From: Gemmatimonadota bacterium
Lineage (GTDB): Bacteria > Gemmatimonadota > Gemmatimonadetes > Gemmatimonadales > Gemmatimonadaceae
Direction: 5' to 3'
DNA: 64,000 nt
Assembly (NCBI GenBank): GCA_016712265.1
Contig: JADJRJ010000028.1
Location: 868,001 to 932,000, forward strand
Each line of letters begins with the position of its first letter. The stretch's first letter is position 1. Shown one piece after another: positions 9,625 through 18,452 of the stretch. The translations under genes and the position numbers were made by a program. A model generated the notes under the pieces. That model was not told the DNA's origin. It saw only the letters and a list, made by a program, of their open reading frames with translations, and ran no database searches.

Positions 9625-10878
9625 CTAACGCTCCGGAGAGGGCGGGGGCGGCGTGCTGGACGCGCGCAGGGTTTCCGTGTATTCGTTGGCCCCGTCGTGC
9701 ACCTGGAACCGGCGCTCCAACGGTTCGTAGCCTGCCCGGCGCAACGACACGCTCACCCAGGTGCCCAGCGGTGCCTCGAAGCGGGCGGGGGTCGTGCCAA
9801 TCCGTATCCCGTCGCGGTACACGTCGGCGGGCGTCTCGCCAAAGACGTTGATCGTAACCTGTCGCAGGCGTACGCCCGCGGGGGGCAGTGTACGCGCCGT
9901 GTCTGCCGTGAGCGTGGTGGTGTCTGCCGGGGGGGGCGGTGCGTCGCGGCCAGATGCTCGCGGCCACACGGTGAACGCCAGGGCGACGACGGCCACGCCG
10001 GCTGCGGCCTGTGCCACCCGCAGAAGGAGGCGCGGGCGATCGGCCGCTTGGCGGGGCGCAGCGCTTCCTCGGAGCATCTCCTGCGCCGCGTCCCGCAGCT
10101 CGGTGGCACTGCGCGGGCGCTGGCTGGGGTCGACGCGCAGGCAACGTGCGATCAGGGCGGCCACCTGCGCCGGGACGTCGGGTCGTTCGGGCGGCGGGTA
10201 TGTTCCCTTGAGAATCCGGTCCATCACCCCGGTGATGGAGTCGGCGGCGAATGGGGTGCGCCCCGTGACCATCTCGTAGAGCACGATGCCGAGCGCCCAG
10301 AGGTCGGAGGCTGGTGTGGCGGACTCCCCGCGGACCTGTTCCGGTGCCAGGGCGAGCAAGGTTCCGACGACACTGCCATCTGTCGTCAGTTTGGGTGAGT
10401 CGCCGGACTTGGCGATCCCGAAGTCGAGCAGGCGGACGCGGCCCTGCTCGTCGATCCGGATGTTGCTGGTCTTGAGGTCCCGGTGGATGACGCCGCGCTC
10501 GTGGATGTAGGCCACGGCATCGGCGACCTGCGCGAACCAGGCGAGCGCCTGCGGCACCGGGATCGACCCGCGCTGGGCGATGGCATCCAGCGATTCACCG
10601 GCCACGTACTCCATGGCCAGGCACGGCAGTCCATCCACCTCGAACAGGTCGTACAGCGTGACAATGTGCGGGTGCTGCAGGGACGCCTGGATGCGTCCTT
10701 CGTTGCGGAAGCGTTCCCGCATCGTGGGGGTGTTGGCCCGCGTCAGCACCTTCACCGCCGCGACGCGTCCGGTGGCGGTGTGCGTCGCACGGTACACCTC
10801 TCCCATGCCGCCGGCCCCCAGGAAGTCCACGACCCGGTACGGGCCGAGGGTGGTAGGGCGCAGGGTGCCGGCGGGCAT
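9625..10878 (-). CDS. Ser/Thr protein kinase with transmembrane helix and PEGA domain
   Basis: A 417-residue kinase. The catalytic domain covers about 14-270: GAGGMG (21-26), Lys43, HRDLK (132-136), DFG (152-154) and APEQVRG. The usual HRDLKPxN is HRDLKTSN here, a mild change that leaves the catalytic Asp and Asn intact. A single membrane helix follows at about 285-306. The tail (VTINVFGETPADVYRDGIRI to the end) is a PEGA-type beta domain, an extracytoplasmic module likely to contact cell-surface components. It lies eight bases downstream of the FHA-protease gene and just upstream of the phosphatase gene. Confidence 0.93.
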   Translation of the reverse strand: MPAGTLRPTTLGPYRVVDFLGAGGMGEVYRATHTATGRVAAVKVLTRANTPTMRERFRNEGRIQASLQHPHIVTLYDLFEVDGLPCLAMEYVAGESLDAIAQRGSIPVPQALAWFAQVADAVAYIHERGVIHRDLKTSNIRIDEQGRVRLLDFGIAKSGDSPKLTTDGSVVGTLLALAPEQVRGESATPASDLWALGIVLYEMVTGRTPFAADSITGVMDRILKGTYPPPERPDVPAQVAALIARCLRVDPSQRPRSATELRDAAQEMLRGSAAPRQAADRPRLLLRVAQAAAGVAVVALAFTVWPRASGRDAPPPPADTTTLTADTARTLPPAGVRLRQVTINVFGETPADVYRDGIRIGTTPARFEAPLGTWVSVSLRRAGYEPLERRFQVHDGANEYTETLRASSTPPPPSPER

Positions 10879-10886
10879 GGTCGTGC

Positions 10887-12626
10887 CTAACGGGTGTTCG
10901 GGGCGACCGACATGAGCTGCATCCCGAACTGGATCGGTACCGAGAAGCTCACGTGGGCGTCACCCACCTTGGCCGCGAAGAAGATGCCGGTGACGCGGCC
11001 CTGGTTGTCGAACATCGGCCCGCCGCTGTTCCCGCCGCCGGTGGAGTTGATGGTCAACTGGTAGCGGTCTCCGTTGGGCGCATACGTGGCGTAGGCATCC
11101 GAGCTGGCGCCGTCGGCCGCGCGCAGGATCTTGCCGATGTTGCCCACGGACAGCGTCGGGTCCGGCACGGTGCGCAGCTGCGCGTCGCGGTTGAACGTGT
11201 CCTTCGACTTGACCACCGCCACCACCTGGTCCGAGATGCCGGGGTAGCCGATCACCGTCACCTGGTCCCCGACCTGGATGGTCTTGTAGTTGTCGAACAT
11301 CGTCACCGGCTCCAGCGACGAGGGCGTCTCGATCTTGATCAATGCGACGTCGTGCTGGTCGCTCACGCGAGCGACGGTGGCCTCCACCGGGTTGGTGTTC
11401 TTCGGGAACCGGACGTACAGGTATTCCTGCCGGCCGCGGAACACGTCGATCTCGTTCTTCGGACCGGTCTGCTTGGTTTCCGACGGGATCCACCGCGCGG
11501 GCGGGTTCACGATCGTCCATTGGCCTTGCTGGTCGAAGACAATGTCGCCGCTGTTGTCCACGAGCACGCCGCGCATCGATGCATCCATGCGGTACGGCGC
11601 CCGCCAATTTGAGGCCACGTGCCGGTTCGTCAGGATGAAGCCGTTGCTGGTGACGACGAAGCCGGACCCCGACGAGCTCACGGCGATGGGCGAACTCCCC
11701 TGGGAATTCAGGGTGAGGAACGGTTCGAGGGCATCACCGCCCACGGCCACATAAGTGGGAACCATATTGCCCGCGCCCTGCAGGATGGGCACGGTGCTCC
11801 CGTTGCGCAGCTTGAGCTGGTTGGGAATCCACCGGTGGAAGACCTGTGCCCCGGTGGGGCCGTAGATCAGGTTCCAGCTGAAGTCGACAGCCACGGTCGA
11901 GCCCGAGTACTTCGCCGCGATCTCGGCGGGGGTCATGTTCTTGCCAAGTTCGCCTCGAAGCGAGTCGATGCTCGAGACGGCGGCGCCCCCAATGCGCGCG
12001 AGGCTGTCCGCGAGCGCCTGCTCACGACGCCGCTGTTCCTCGTCGTTGGTGTTGTTGTTGAACGCCTGCCACGCCATCAAGGCGGCAATCGCCGCGACCC
12101 CGAGGCCGCCGCCGATCTGCAGCTTGCGGTTGGCTTGCGCCTTCGTCTCGGTGATCATCCGCTCCACCGTCGCCTTGCCGATGCCACCTGCGGGCGCGGG
12201 TGCGCCACCCACGGGCGCGGTGGCGCCGACGCGCGTCTCCATACCCGCGGGGGCCGTCACCCCCAACCGCGTGGCCTTGACGTATTGGGCCGGCAGCGGG
12301 TCCAGGTCGAACTGGATCTCCGGGCCACCGGCGCCGAGCTGGATCACGTCGCCCGGTTGCAACGCCATCTCGCCAACGACGCGCAGCTTGTTGAGGAAGG
12401 TGCCGTTCCGGCTGTTCAGGTCGACGACCTTGAAGCGCATCGGGTCCGCGGCGTCGCGGGCGATACGGGCGTGCTGCCGCCCCACAAGGTCATCCTTCTC
12501 GGGGTCGAAGCGCACGGTGGCCGTTGGATCGCGGCCCAGGATCAGCTCGGCGAACTGGGCGAGGGGAAATTCTTCCTGCTGGCTTGCCTTGGAGCCCTTG
12601 AGGTGACGAAGGATGACGCGGTCCAT
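10887..12626 (-). CDS. FHA domain - transmembrane - trypsin-like serine protease fusion
   Basis: A 579-residue protein from the ATG at 12626; an in-frame GTG at 12665 would add 13 residues. The N-terminal FHA domain (about 25-100; GRDP, then GRQHARI and NSRNGTFLN) binds phosphothreonine. A membrane helix (about 171-187) separates it from a trypsin-fold protease with an intact triad: His336 in LTNRHVAS, Asp426 in DVALIKIE, Ser534 in GGGNSGGPMF. There is no PDZ domain. The arrangement would let a cytoplasmic phosphosignal from the neighbouring kinases be read by a periplasmic HtrA-like protease. The stop codon TAG lies inside a copy of the CGTTAGGC octamer. Confidence 0.9.
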   Translation of the reverse strand: MDRVILRHLKGSKASQQEEFPLAQFAELILGRDPTATVRFDPEKDDLVGRQHARIARDAADPMRFKVVDLNSRNGTFLNKLRVVGEMALQPGDVIQLGAGGPEIQFDLDPLPAQYVKATRLGVTAPAGMETRVGATAPVGGAPAPAGGIGKATVERMITETKAQANRKLQIGGGLGVAAIAALMAWQAFNNNTNDEEQRRREQALADSLARIGGAAVSSIDSLRGELGKNMTPAEIAAKYSGSTVAVDFSWNLIYGPTGAQVFHRWIPNQLKLRNGSTVPILQGAGNMVPTYVAVGGDALEPFLTLNSQGSSPIAVSSSGSGFVVTSNGFILTNRHVASNWRAPYRMDASMRGVLVDNSGDIVFDQQGQWTIVNPPARWIPSETKQTGPKNEIDVFRGRQEYLYVRFPKNTNPVEATVARVSDQHDVALIKIETPSSLEPVTMFDNYKTIQVGDQVTVIGYPGISDQVVAVVKSKDTFNRDAQLRTVPDPTLSVGNIGKILRAADGASSDAYATYAPNGDRYQLTINSTGGGNSGGPMFDNQGRVTGIFFAAKVGDAHVSFSVPIQFGMQLMSVAPNTR

Positions 12627-12713
12627 GGGAGGGGCGGGGATCGAGGTGAGTGCGGCCTGCTTCACCCCGACAGGCGCAACCTCGGTCCCGCGGGGCTCAC
12701 CACCCGCCGCCCG

Positions 12714-14228
12714 CTACTTCGCCTTCGCCGCCCAGGTGGTCGAATCCGCGCGCCGGCCCCAGCGACCATACAGCTCCGAGAGCCGGAAGGCGACGCGCTT
12801 GGTGACGGTCACGTCCGCCCCTCGCTTCACCACGAGGTCGTCGTACGCCGCGCGCAGGATCCGCTCGGCGTCCGGGTACTTTCCCGCCAGCATCTGGTGG
12901 TACCCCACCACGGATTCTGACGAGGCAATCGCCCAGTGTTCTGGCGGGAGGTACTTCCGCCGGATGTCCAGCGATCGGCGGAGCACGGCCTCACCTTCGG
13001 CGAGCCGACCAAGGGCATCCAGGGTCAGGCCGTGCGCCTGCAACGCCGCCGCGGACGTCGGGTCGGCCTCAGGCAAGGGACCACCGATCTCCGGCACGAT
13101 CACGCTCGAGGCGGCAAGAGAGCCCGCGAGGTCACCACGCTGGTACAGGATCTGCGCCTGGTTCAACATCCCGCGCAGGTAGTTCGGGTGCTTGGGGCCG
13201 AGCTGCTTGAGCATGAGACTCGTGGCTTTCCGGATGAGCGTGTCGGCTTCCACGAGGCGCCCGAGGTCCACGACCATCGACGCGTACGACTTGAGCATCT
13301 CGGCGTACATCACCGATTCTGGGCCATGGTGCGTGCGGGCCACCTCAAGCCCCTCACGCACCAGGGACTCGGCCTTCGCGTAATTCCCGCTGTAGATGAA
13401 CGAGACCGCGACGTTGTTCAGTGTGTACGGCAGGTCGGCACGACTCGCGGAGTCGGTCAGCGTTCGTCGGATGCCGATGGCCTCGAGCTTCACCTGGAGC
13501 GCCTCGTCGAGCCGCCCCTGGTGCTCGATCATCCGGGACAGCCCATCGAGGGCGTTGGCCAACTCGGAAGGCTCGGCCCCCTTGAGTGCCCTCCATTCCG
13601 CCACGTTCACACGAGACAGCGACTCCGCCTTCACGAAATTGCCGAGCGCCTCGGTGGCGGCGATGACATATGAGAGCGAGATCAGCGTTTCCCAGTTGCG
13701 CAGGCCATGCAGAGTCCGACGCAGCTCAAACGCGCGATCGGCATGCACGCGCGCGCTGTCGTACAGCCCGAGCCCGTAGTACGTCTGCGCGACGGTGTGT
13801 CGGACCTGGGCCTCGACCGCGGGGACGAGCTTGCGATTGGGGACCTCGGCGGCGGCGCGATCGAGCACCGCGCGCACGGTCACGTCGCGGCCCTGGTATT
13901 CCGGGTCGGCTGCCGACAGCATGTCGGCCATGAACTGGTTGACTTCGGAGGCTTTTTCGGCCTCGAGACGGGCAATACGCGCCTGCCGTGAGGTGGACAC
14001 GATGCCGCCGACGAGTGCGGCCACGGCGAGGACGCTCGCGGCGACCTCCACGGGCCGCCGCCGGATGAACTTGCCGAGTCGGTACCCCAACCAGGCTTTG
14101 CGTGCCTCGACCGGGTGTCCGTCGAGCCATCGTTGCACGTCGTGGTTGAACTGCTCCGCGCTCGCGTAGCGCAGTGGGCTTTCCTTGGCGAGCGCGGTGA
14201 GCAAGATGGCATCCAGGTCGCCTGCCAC
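12714..14228 (-). CDS. C-terminal TPR half of a frameshifted Ser/Thr kinase
   Basis: As read, this frame begins at a GTG inside the end of the kinase domain (AGDLDAILLTALAKE, the last kinase helices). It continues through one membrane helix (VEVAASVLAVAALVGGIV) into about 400 residues of tetratricopeptide repeats (repeated ALxxxGxxxxAExxxR units). Homologous kinase-TPR proteins have this as one continuous chain with the kinase encoded at 14312-15241. The in-frame continuation upstream of 14228 (PTRPSVALVPEVAATFDEG) is exactly what the kinase half lacks. I infer one gene of about 840 residues, 12714-15241, split by a one-base shift in the G run at 14307-14311. Confidence 0.82.
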   Translation of the reverse strand: MAGDLDAILLTALAKESPLRYASAEQFNHDVQRWLDGHPVEARKAWLGYRLGKFIRRRPVEVAASVLAVAALVGGIVSTSRQARIARLEAEKASEVNQFMADMLSAADPEYQGRDVTVRAVLDRAAAEVPNRKLVPAVEAQVRHTVAQTYYGLGLYDSARVHADRAFELRRTLHGLRNWETLISLSYVIAATEALGNFVKAESLSRVNVAEWRALKGAEPSELANALDGLSRMIEHQGRLDEALQVKLEAIGIRRTLTDSASRADLPYTLNNVAVSFIYSGNYAKAESLVREGLEVARTHHGPESVMYAEMLKSYASMVVDLGRLVEADTLIRKATSLMLKQLGPKHPNYLRGMLNQAQILYQRGDLAGSLAASSVIVPEIGGPLPEADPTSAAALQAHGLTLDALGRLAEGEAVLRRSLDIRRKYLPPEHWAIASSESVVGYHQMLAGKYPDAERILRAAYDDLVVKRGADVTVTKRVAFRLSELYGRWGRRADSTTWAAKAK

Positions 14229-15241
14229 GCGCCGCCGCCATCGTGCGACGGTGCCCTCGTCGAACGTCGCCGCGACCTCCGGGACGAGCGCGACGGACGG
14301 TCGCGTGGGGGCACCGTGCAGATCGCGACCTCGATCTCCGACAGGAGCCTTCCCTCGGTAGGTGTCGGGCGCCGACCGGTCAGTAGTTCGTACAGCACGA
14401 CACCGGACGAGTAGATGTCACTGGCCGGCGTGAGCGCAAGCCCGCGCACCTGCTCCGGGCTCGCGTACTCCGGGGTAAAGAGTCGCACCCCGCCTCGCGT
14501 CATCGGGAGCTGGTCCGGACCCTCGGCCTCGCGCAGCAGCTTGGCGATCCCGAAGTCGAGGAGCTTCACCGTCCCGTCCGGGGTGACCAGGATGTTCCCC
14601 GGTTTGAGGTCGCGGTGCACCACCAACTGTTGGTGGGCGTGCTGCACTGCGGACAAGACCTGTCGAAACAGGCTCACGCGCGCTCGCACCCCCAATCGAC
14701 GGGCGGTGCAATACGTGGTGATCGGCACGCCGTCCACGTATTCCATCACGAAGTACGGCTGACCGTCGCTCGTCATGCCGCCGTCCAACAGTGCGGCGAT
14801 GTTCTTGTGGTTCAGGGAGGCCAGGATTTGGCGCTCATAGCGAAACCGCTGCAGGGCCAGCTCGGATTCATTCCCGGCGCGCAGGAACTTGATGGCGACG
14901 CGCTTGTCAAAGTCGCCGTCAGCACGAACACCCTCGTACACGGCCCCCATCCCACCGAACCCGATGAGTCGCACCACGTCGTAGGCCCCCACGCGACGAC
15001 CCACGAGCGACGATTCGTCGAGGTCCGCCGGGAGCTCGGACACCAGGTGCGCGGCCGGGCGCTCCAGGGTCTCTCGCGCGTGGTCCAGGGCAGCAAGGAG
15101 CGACAGGAGTTCGCGCCGGGCGACCGGGTCGGACGCCGTCGTGGCCTCCACCCAACGCTCGCGCTCCCCGGTTGGTTGCTCCAGGGCGAGGTCGAACAGC
15201 TCCTTGATCCGGAGCCACCGGGTTGGCGACAGCTCACTCAT
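13880..15241 (-). CDS. N-terminal kinase half of a frameshifted Ser/Thr kinase-TPR protein
   Basis: As read, 453 residues from the ATG at 15241. An N-terminal helical region (about 1-85) is followed by a kinase domain with GFGGMG, VAIKFL, HRDLKPGN, LDFGIA and SPEQVRG. The sequence is normal up to SEIEVAICTVPP and then turns into arginine/serine-rich nonsense. The correct continuation is in the next frame (see the entry at 12714-14228). The true coding part here is therefore about 14312-15241. The gene follows the ECF sigma gene by 92 bases on the same strand, a pairing seen repeatedly in Acidobacteria, Planctomycetes and Gemmatimonadota. Confidence 0.85.
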   Translation of the reverse strand: MSELSPTRWLRIKELFDLALEQPTGERERWVEATTASDPVARRELLSLLAALDHARETLERPAAHLVSELPADLDESSLVGRRVGAYDVVRLIGFGGMGAVYEGVRADGDFDKRVAIKFLRAGNESELALQRFRYERQILASLNHKNIAALLDGGMTSDGQPYFVMEYVDGVPITTYCTARRLGVRARVSLFRQVLSAVQHAHQQLVVHRDLKPGNILVTPDGTVKLLDFGIAKLLREAEGPDQLPMTRGGVRLFTPEYASPEQVRGLALTPASDIYSSGVVLYELLTGRRPTPTEGRLLSEIEVAICTVPPRDRPSRSSRRSRRRSTRAPSHDGGGAWQATWMPSCSPRSPRKAHCATRARSSSTTTCNDGSTDTRSRHAKPGWGTDSASSSGGGPWRSPRASSPWPHSSAASCPPHGRRVLPVSRPKKPPKSTSSWPTCCRQPTRNTRAAT

Positions 15242-15333
15242 GCCGGTTGTGTGGACGGGCGGGGATGGTCCGCGCTGGACTGGAGGATTCCCTGAGACAG
15301 GCGCGACAATTTGGCACCGTGGCGCACCGGCGT

Positions 15334-15927
15334 TCAGCCGTCCAGTTCGCGCTGCAGGAACGCCTTCGCAAACGTCCAGTCCCGCTTGACGGTCGCGGGC
15401 GACGTCCCCATGACCTCGGCGATCTGCTCGATCTCCAACCCGCCGAAGAACCGCAGTTCCACGACCCGCGCATATCGACCTTCTATGGTCGCGAGTTTCT
15501 CGAGGGCGAGATCCAGGGCCACCAGATCCAGTGCGCGGCTGGACGCGTCACCTTCGGTGCCCAACCCAGCCTCCTCTAGGGTGACCCGCTGTCCGCCTTC
15601 TCGCTTTGCCGCTCCCTTGCGCCTGGCATGATCGACGAGGATGCGTCGCATCGCCTGGGCGGCCACGCCATAGAAGTGCGCGCGGTCCTGCCACGATGAG
15701 CCGCGGCTGTCGACGAGGCGCAGGTAGGCCTCGTTGACCAGAGCCGTCGGCTGCAGCGTATGTCCGTCGCGTTCCCCACGCATGTAGTGGGCGGCCAGGT
15801 CGTGCAGCTCCGCGTACACCAGGGGGATCAGGCGGTCGGCGGCCCCTTCTTCACCCTGCTGGAGGGCGTGGAGAAGCCGCGTGACATCGTGCGAGGTGCG
15901 GGGGGATGGGGTGGCCGGAGACGACAC
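15334..15927 (-). CDS. ECF RNA polymerase sigma factor, TIGR02999-like
   Basis: 197 residues from a GTG at 15927; the open frame runs further upstream, but family similarity starts near SHDVTRLLHALQQG. Region 2 is HDLAAHYMRGERDGHTLQPT ... RAHFYGVAAQAMRRILVDHA, and region 4 is VVELRFFGGLEIEQIAEVMG followed by SPATVKRDWTFAKAFLQREL. This matches the ECF group that lies beside Ser/Thr kinases, where activity is thought to depend on phosphorylation rather than on an anti-sigma factor. No anti-sigma gene is nearby, which fits. It heads the minus-strand signalling block and is divergent from the outer-membrane gene at 16070. Confidence 0.88.
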   Translation of the reverse strand: MSSPATPSPRTSHDVTRLLHALQQGEEGAADRLIPLVYAELHDLAAHYMRGERDGHTLQPTALVNEAYLRLVDSRGSSWQDRAHFYGVAAQAMRRILVDHARRKGAAKREGGQRVTLEEAGLGTEGDASSRALDLVALDLALEKLATIEGRYARVVELRFFGGLEIEQIAEVMGTSPATVKRDWTFAKAFLQRELDG

Positions 15928-16069
15928 CGGGCGGGGGTGGGAGGTCGGGGCGAGCTCTTCAATACGATGTCCCCTGATCTTGTGCAAGTCTCGTGCGTGA
16001 GCCGTCGCCCCGGTTGGGTGCGCCTGTGGAGGAGACCGCCATCCACTCCCGACCTCGCCCCTGCCCGCC

Positions 16070-16675
16070 ATGCGCCCTCTCCTGCTGCCCGCCGCCGCCC
16101 TCGCGATTGTCGCCTCGCTCCCCCTCCAGGGACAGTCAGCCCAACGTTGGTCGATCCAGGCCTCAGCCATCGGGGTGTCGGCCCAGGGCGAAGCCTATGA
16201 GGGGCTCTCGGCCGGCGGAGGCATCGAGGCCCAGGTTCGGCTCACGCCGAGCATCTGGTCCTTTGGTGCAGGGTTCCAGTTCTCGACGCACACTGTCGAC
16301 CTGGGCGGTACCGATGAAGACGTCACATTGACCGGACTGTTTATCGAGCCGCGGCGGATCATCGACTTGGGCAAGAACTATGCGCCGTATCTCTCTGCTC
16401 GCTTCTCGTTCCTCCAGCAGGCGATCGAGGTGCCGGTGAATGGCGGGACCGTTTCCGCATCGGCGAGTGGGGCACAGGTGAACGGGGGTGGCGGCGTGCT
16501 CTTCCGGATGTCGCCGCGCGTGAACCTCGACCTTGGGGCCACCTATGGCTTGATCAACTTCGGGGACGTGGAGCTGAGCGCGACGGGGCTCGGGACCACG
16601 ACCATCGAGGGGACGTCCGGTAGCGGGTCAAACTTGGTGTTGCGTGTTGGCTTGGCGATCGGACTCGGCAAGTAG
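16070..16675 (+). CDS. Outer-membrane beta-barrel protein
   Basis: 201 residues. There is a clear signal peptide (MRPLLLPAAALAIVASLPLQ, cleavage near GQSAQ). The remainder alternates hydrophobic and polar residues in short strands with Gly/Ser turns and ends with a hydrophobic terminal strand (NLVLRVGLAIGLGK), the pattern of a small OmpW/OmpA-like 8-stranded barrel. It is transcribed away from the ECF sigma gene across a 142-base gap. No specific ligand can be inferred. Confidence 0.75.
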   Translation: MRPLLLPAAALAIVASLPLQGQSAQRWSIQASAIGVSAQGEAYEGLSAGGGIEAQVRLTPSIWSFGAGFQFSTHTVDLGGTDEDVTLTGLFIEPRRIIDLGKNYAPYLSARFSFLQQAIEVPVNGGTVSASASGAQVNGGGGVLFRMSPRVNLDLGATYGLINFGDVELSATGLGTTTIEGTSGSGSNLVLRVGLAIGLGK

Positions 16676-16693
16676 CGAACCAGCTCAAGGTTT

Positions 16694-16735
16694 CCCCGCG
16701 CACTTGGGCCCTTACGTCCGGTGGGGTGCGCGGGG
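16694..16735. terminator. GC-rich hairpin between convergent genes
   Basis: A perfect 10-bp stem, CCCCGCGCAC (16694-16703) and GTGCGCGGGG (16726-16735), with a 22-base loop. It lies 19 bases after the outer-membrane protein stop, in the convergent gap before the amidohydrolase stop. It could serve both strands. Confidence 0.5.
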
Positions 16736-16826
16736 TCGCCGGGGTGTCGTTCCCCGGGCGAGGGCATGCAAGCGCCGGGGATGCGGAGCTCAGCGACGAT
16801 GGTGGAAGGGCGTCGACGGTCCTCGT

Positions 16827-18260
16827 TCAGGGCCGCTGGCCTGACGGGCGTTGGTTGCTGATCACCGGCGCCAGCGGCAGGCGATCGCGTGCCACGGCGA
16901 CGCCGCCCTTGATGACGCCGGCAATCTTCCGGTAGTTCCGCGCCCCGTCGAGCGGATTCGCGTCCAGAATGACGAGATCGCCCGCCTTGCCCGCTTCGAG
17001 CGTGCCGAGGTCGCGGTCCACCTTGTAGGCGCGGGCGATGTTGCTGGTCGCCGCCTTGAGGATCTCCTGTGGCGCGAGCCCGGCCTCTTCGAGGCCGACG
17101 AGGGCATTGAAGTGTCCCTCGCCAAGCGTCACGCGGGAATCGACCGTGTCGGCCGCGAGGTTGGGGGACTCCGCACCGAAGACGGGGTGCGCGACGCCGG
17201 CATCGGTGGAGACCATCAGGGTGATCCCCTCGCGCACCATGTTGCGGATGTTGATCGCTGCAATCTTGTGGTAGGGCACCAGGACGCCGTTCGGGGTGTG
17301 CTTGGCCATCGCGTCCAGGTGCCGCCGGGTGACGGCCAGGACGGAGACCGCAACCCCCTTCGCCTTGATCTTGCGCAACGTCTCGATGGGGATCGGGTAG
17401 ACGGGGCCCGAGATGTCACCATGCGTGAGGATGTCGACCCCGGCCTCGACGGCGAGGTCTACCGACTCCGGTGAGGTGACGTGTGCCTGCACGGTCTTTC
17501 CGGCCCGATGCCCTTCCTCGACGATTGCACGCTGCTGTCGTTCGCTGAACGACAGGAAGTTCATGTCGACATGCCCGCTGCCGCCGTACTTGAGAAAGTC
17601 GAGGTCGAGCGCCGCGTACTTCCGGATCGACGCACGCAGCGTGTCTGGCGGCATCCAGAGCAGCTCACGCCCTGTCCCTTGTTCCCAGGTCTCATTCGTC
17701 CGCTTGGCGAACGCCTTGCTCACGTGCGCGGCCGACGCGCCGCGAAAGTCCGGGCTGAGTGGGCCGCCGAAACCGATGATGTTCCCGGCGAGGAAGATGC
17801 GGCTTCCCGGAACGTCACCACGGTTGATCATGTCGCGCGCGCGAACGAGCGGGGCACGGGGGCCCCACGTGTCGAACACCGTCGTCATCCCGGCTTTGAG
17901 GGCGATTTGCGCCCCCTCAATGACCACCTCGTGGTAACGACCCTCGAGCGCGATGAGCGACTCCAGGTCACCGTTGAGGTACAGGTGCAGGTTCGCGTCC
18001 ATGAGCCCGGGGATCACGAACCTTCCGCGGGCGTCGACCGTGCGGACGTTGGCCGGGACTGGCGTGGTGCGCGACGGTCCCACGGCCGCGATGCGCCCGT
18101 CGCGGATGAGGACCGTGGCGTCCGCGAGCGGGGGGCGACCGGTACCGTCGATCACGGTGCCGCCGGTGATGGCCACGGTCTGGGACGTGGCCCGCGCGGC
18201 GCACACCAGGAACATCACGGTTGCGACCTGTCGCGACCGTCGCACACACGCCTGCATCAT
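16827..18260 (-). CDS. Secreted metal-dependent amidohydrolase
   Basis: 477 residues with a signal peptide (cleavage near ARATSQ) and the composite amidohydrolase fold: a beta-sandwich start (VAITGGTVIDGTGRPPLADATV) and the barrel opening FVIPGLMDANLHLY. Other ligand positions are kept: His in VQAHVTSPE, His in ILTHGDIS, Asp in VSTDAGVAHP, and the closing LEAGKAGDLVILDANP. The first histidine of the HxH metal motif is Asn (DANLHL), so one metal site may be altered. It resembles imidazolonepropionase-like and dipeptidase-like hydrolases. The start overlaps (ATGA) the end of the PLD frame once that gene's shift is corrected. Confidence 0.88.
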   Translation of the reverse strand: MMQACVRRSRQVATVMFLVCAARATSQTVAITGGTVIDGTGRPPLADATVLIRDGRIAAVGPSRTTPVPANVRTVDARGRFVIPGLMDANLHLYLNGDLESLIALEGRYHEVVIEGAQIALKAGMTTVFDTWGPRAPLVRARDMINRGDVPGSRIFLAGNIIGFGGPLSPDFRGASAAHVSKAFAKRTNETWEQGTGRELLWMPPDTLRASIRKYAALDLDFLKYGGSGHVDMNFLSFSERQQRAIVEEGHRAGKTVQAHVTSPESVDLAVEAGVDILTHGDISGPVYPIPIETLRKIKAKGVAVSVLAVTRRHLDAMAKHTPNGVLVPYHKIAAINIRNMVREGITLMVSTDAGVAHPVFGAESPNLAADTVDSRVTLGEGHFNALVGLEEAGLAPQEILKAATSNIARAYKVDRDLGTLEAGKAGDLVILDANPLDGARNYRKIAGVIKGGVAVARDRLPLAPVISNQRPSGQRP

Positions 18261-18452
18261 GGGGACGTTGGGGGAAAGGAGTGGTCGTCGTCGTCCTGCG
18301 GAAGCCGGTGTTGCGGTGTGGTCGGGGTGAGGGCGGTCGGCGTGACGGCGCCGGGGAGCGCTGCCGGCCCGGTGCGTGTCGGGCCGGTCACCACGTGCTG
18401 GTGCCGGATATACAACTCGCGCGATCGCTCGAGATCCTCAAGGAACATCTCC

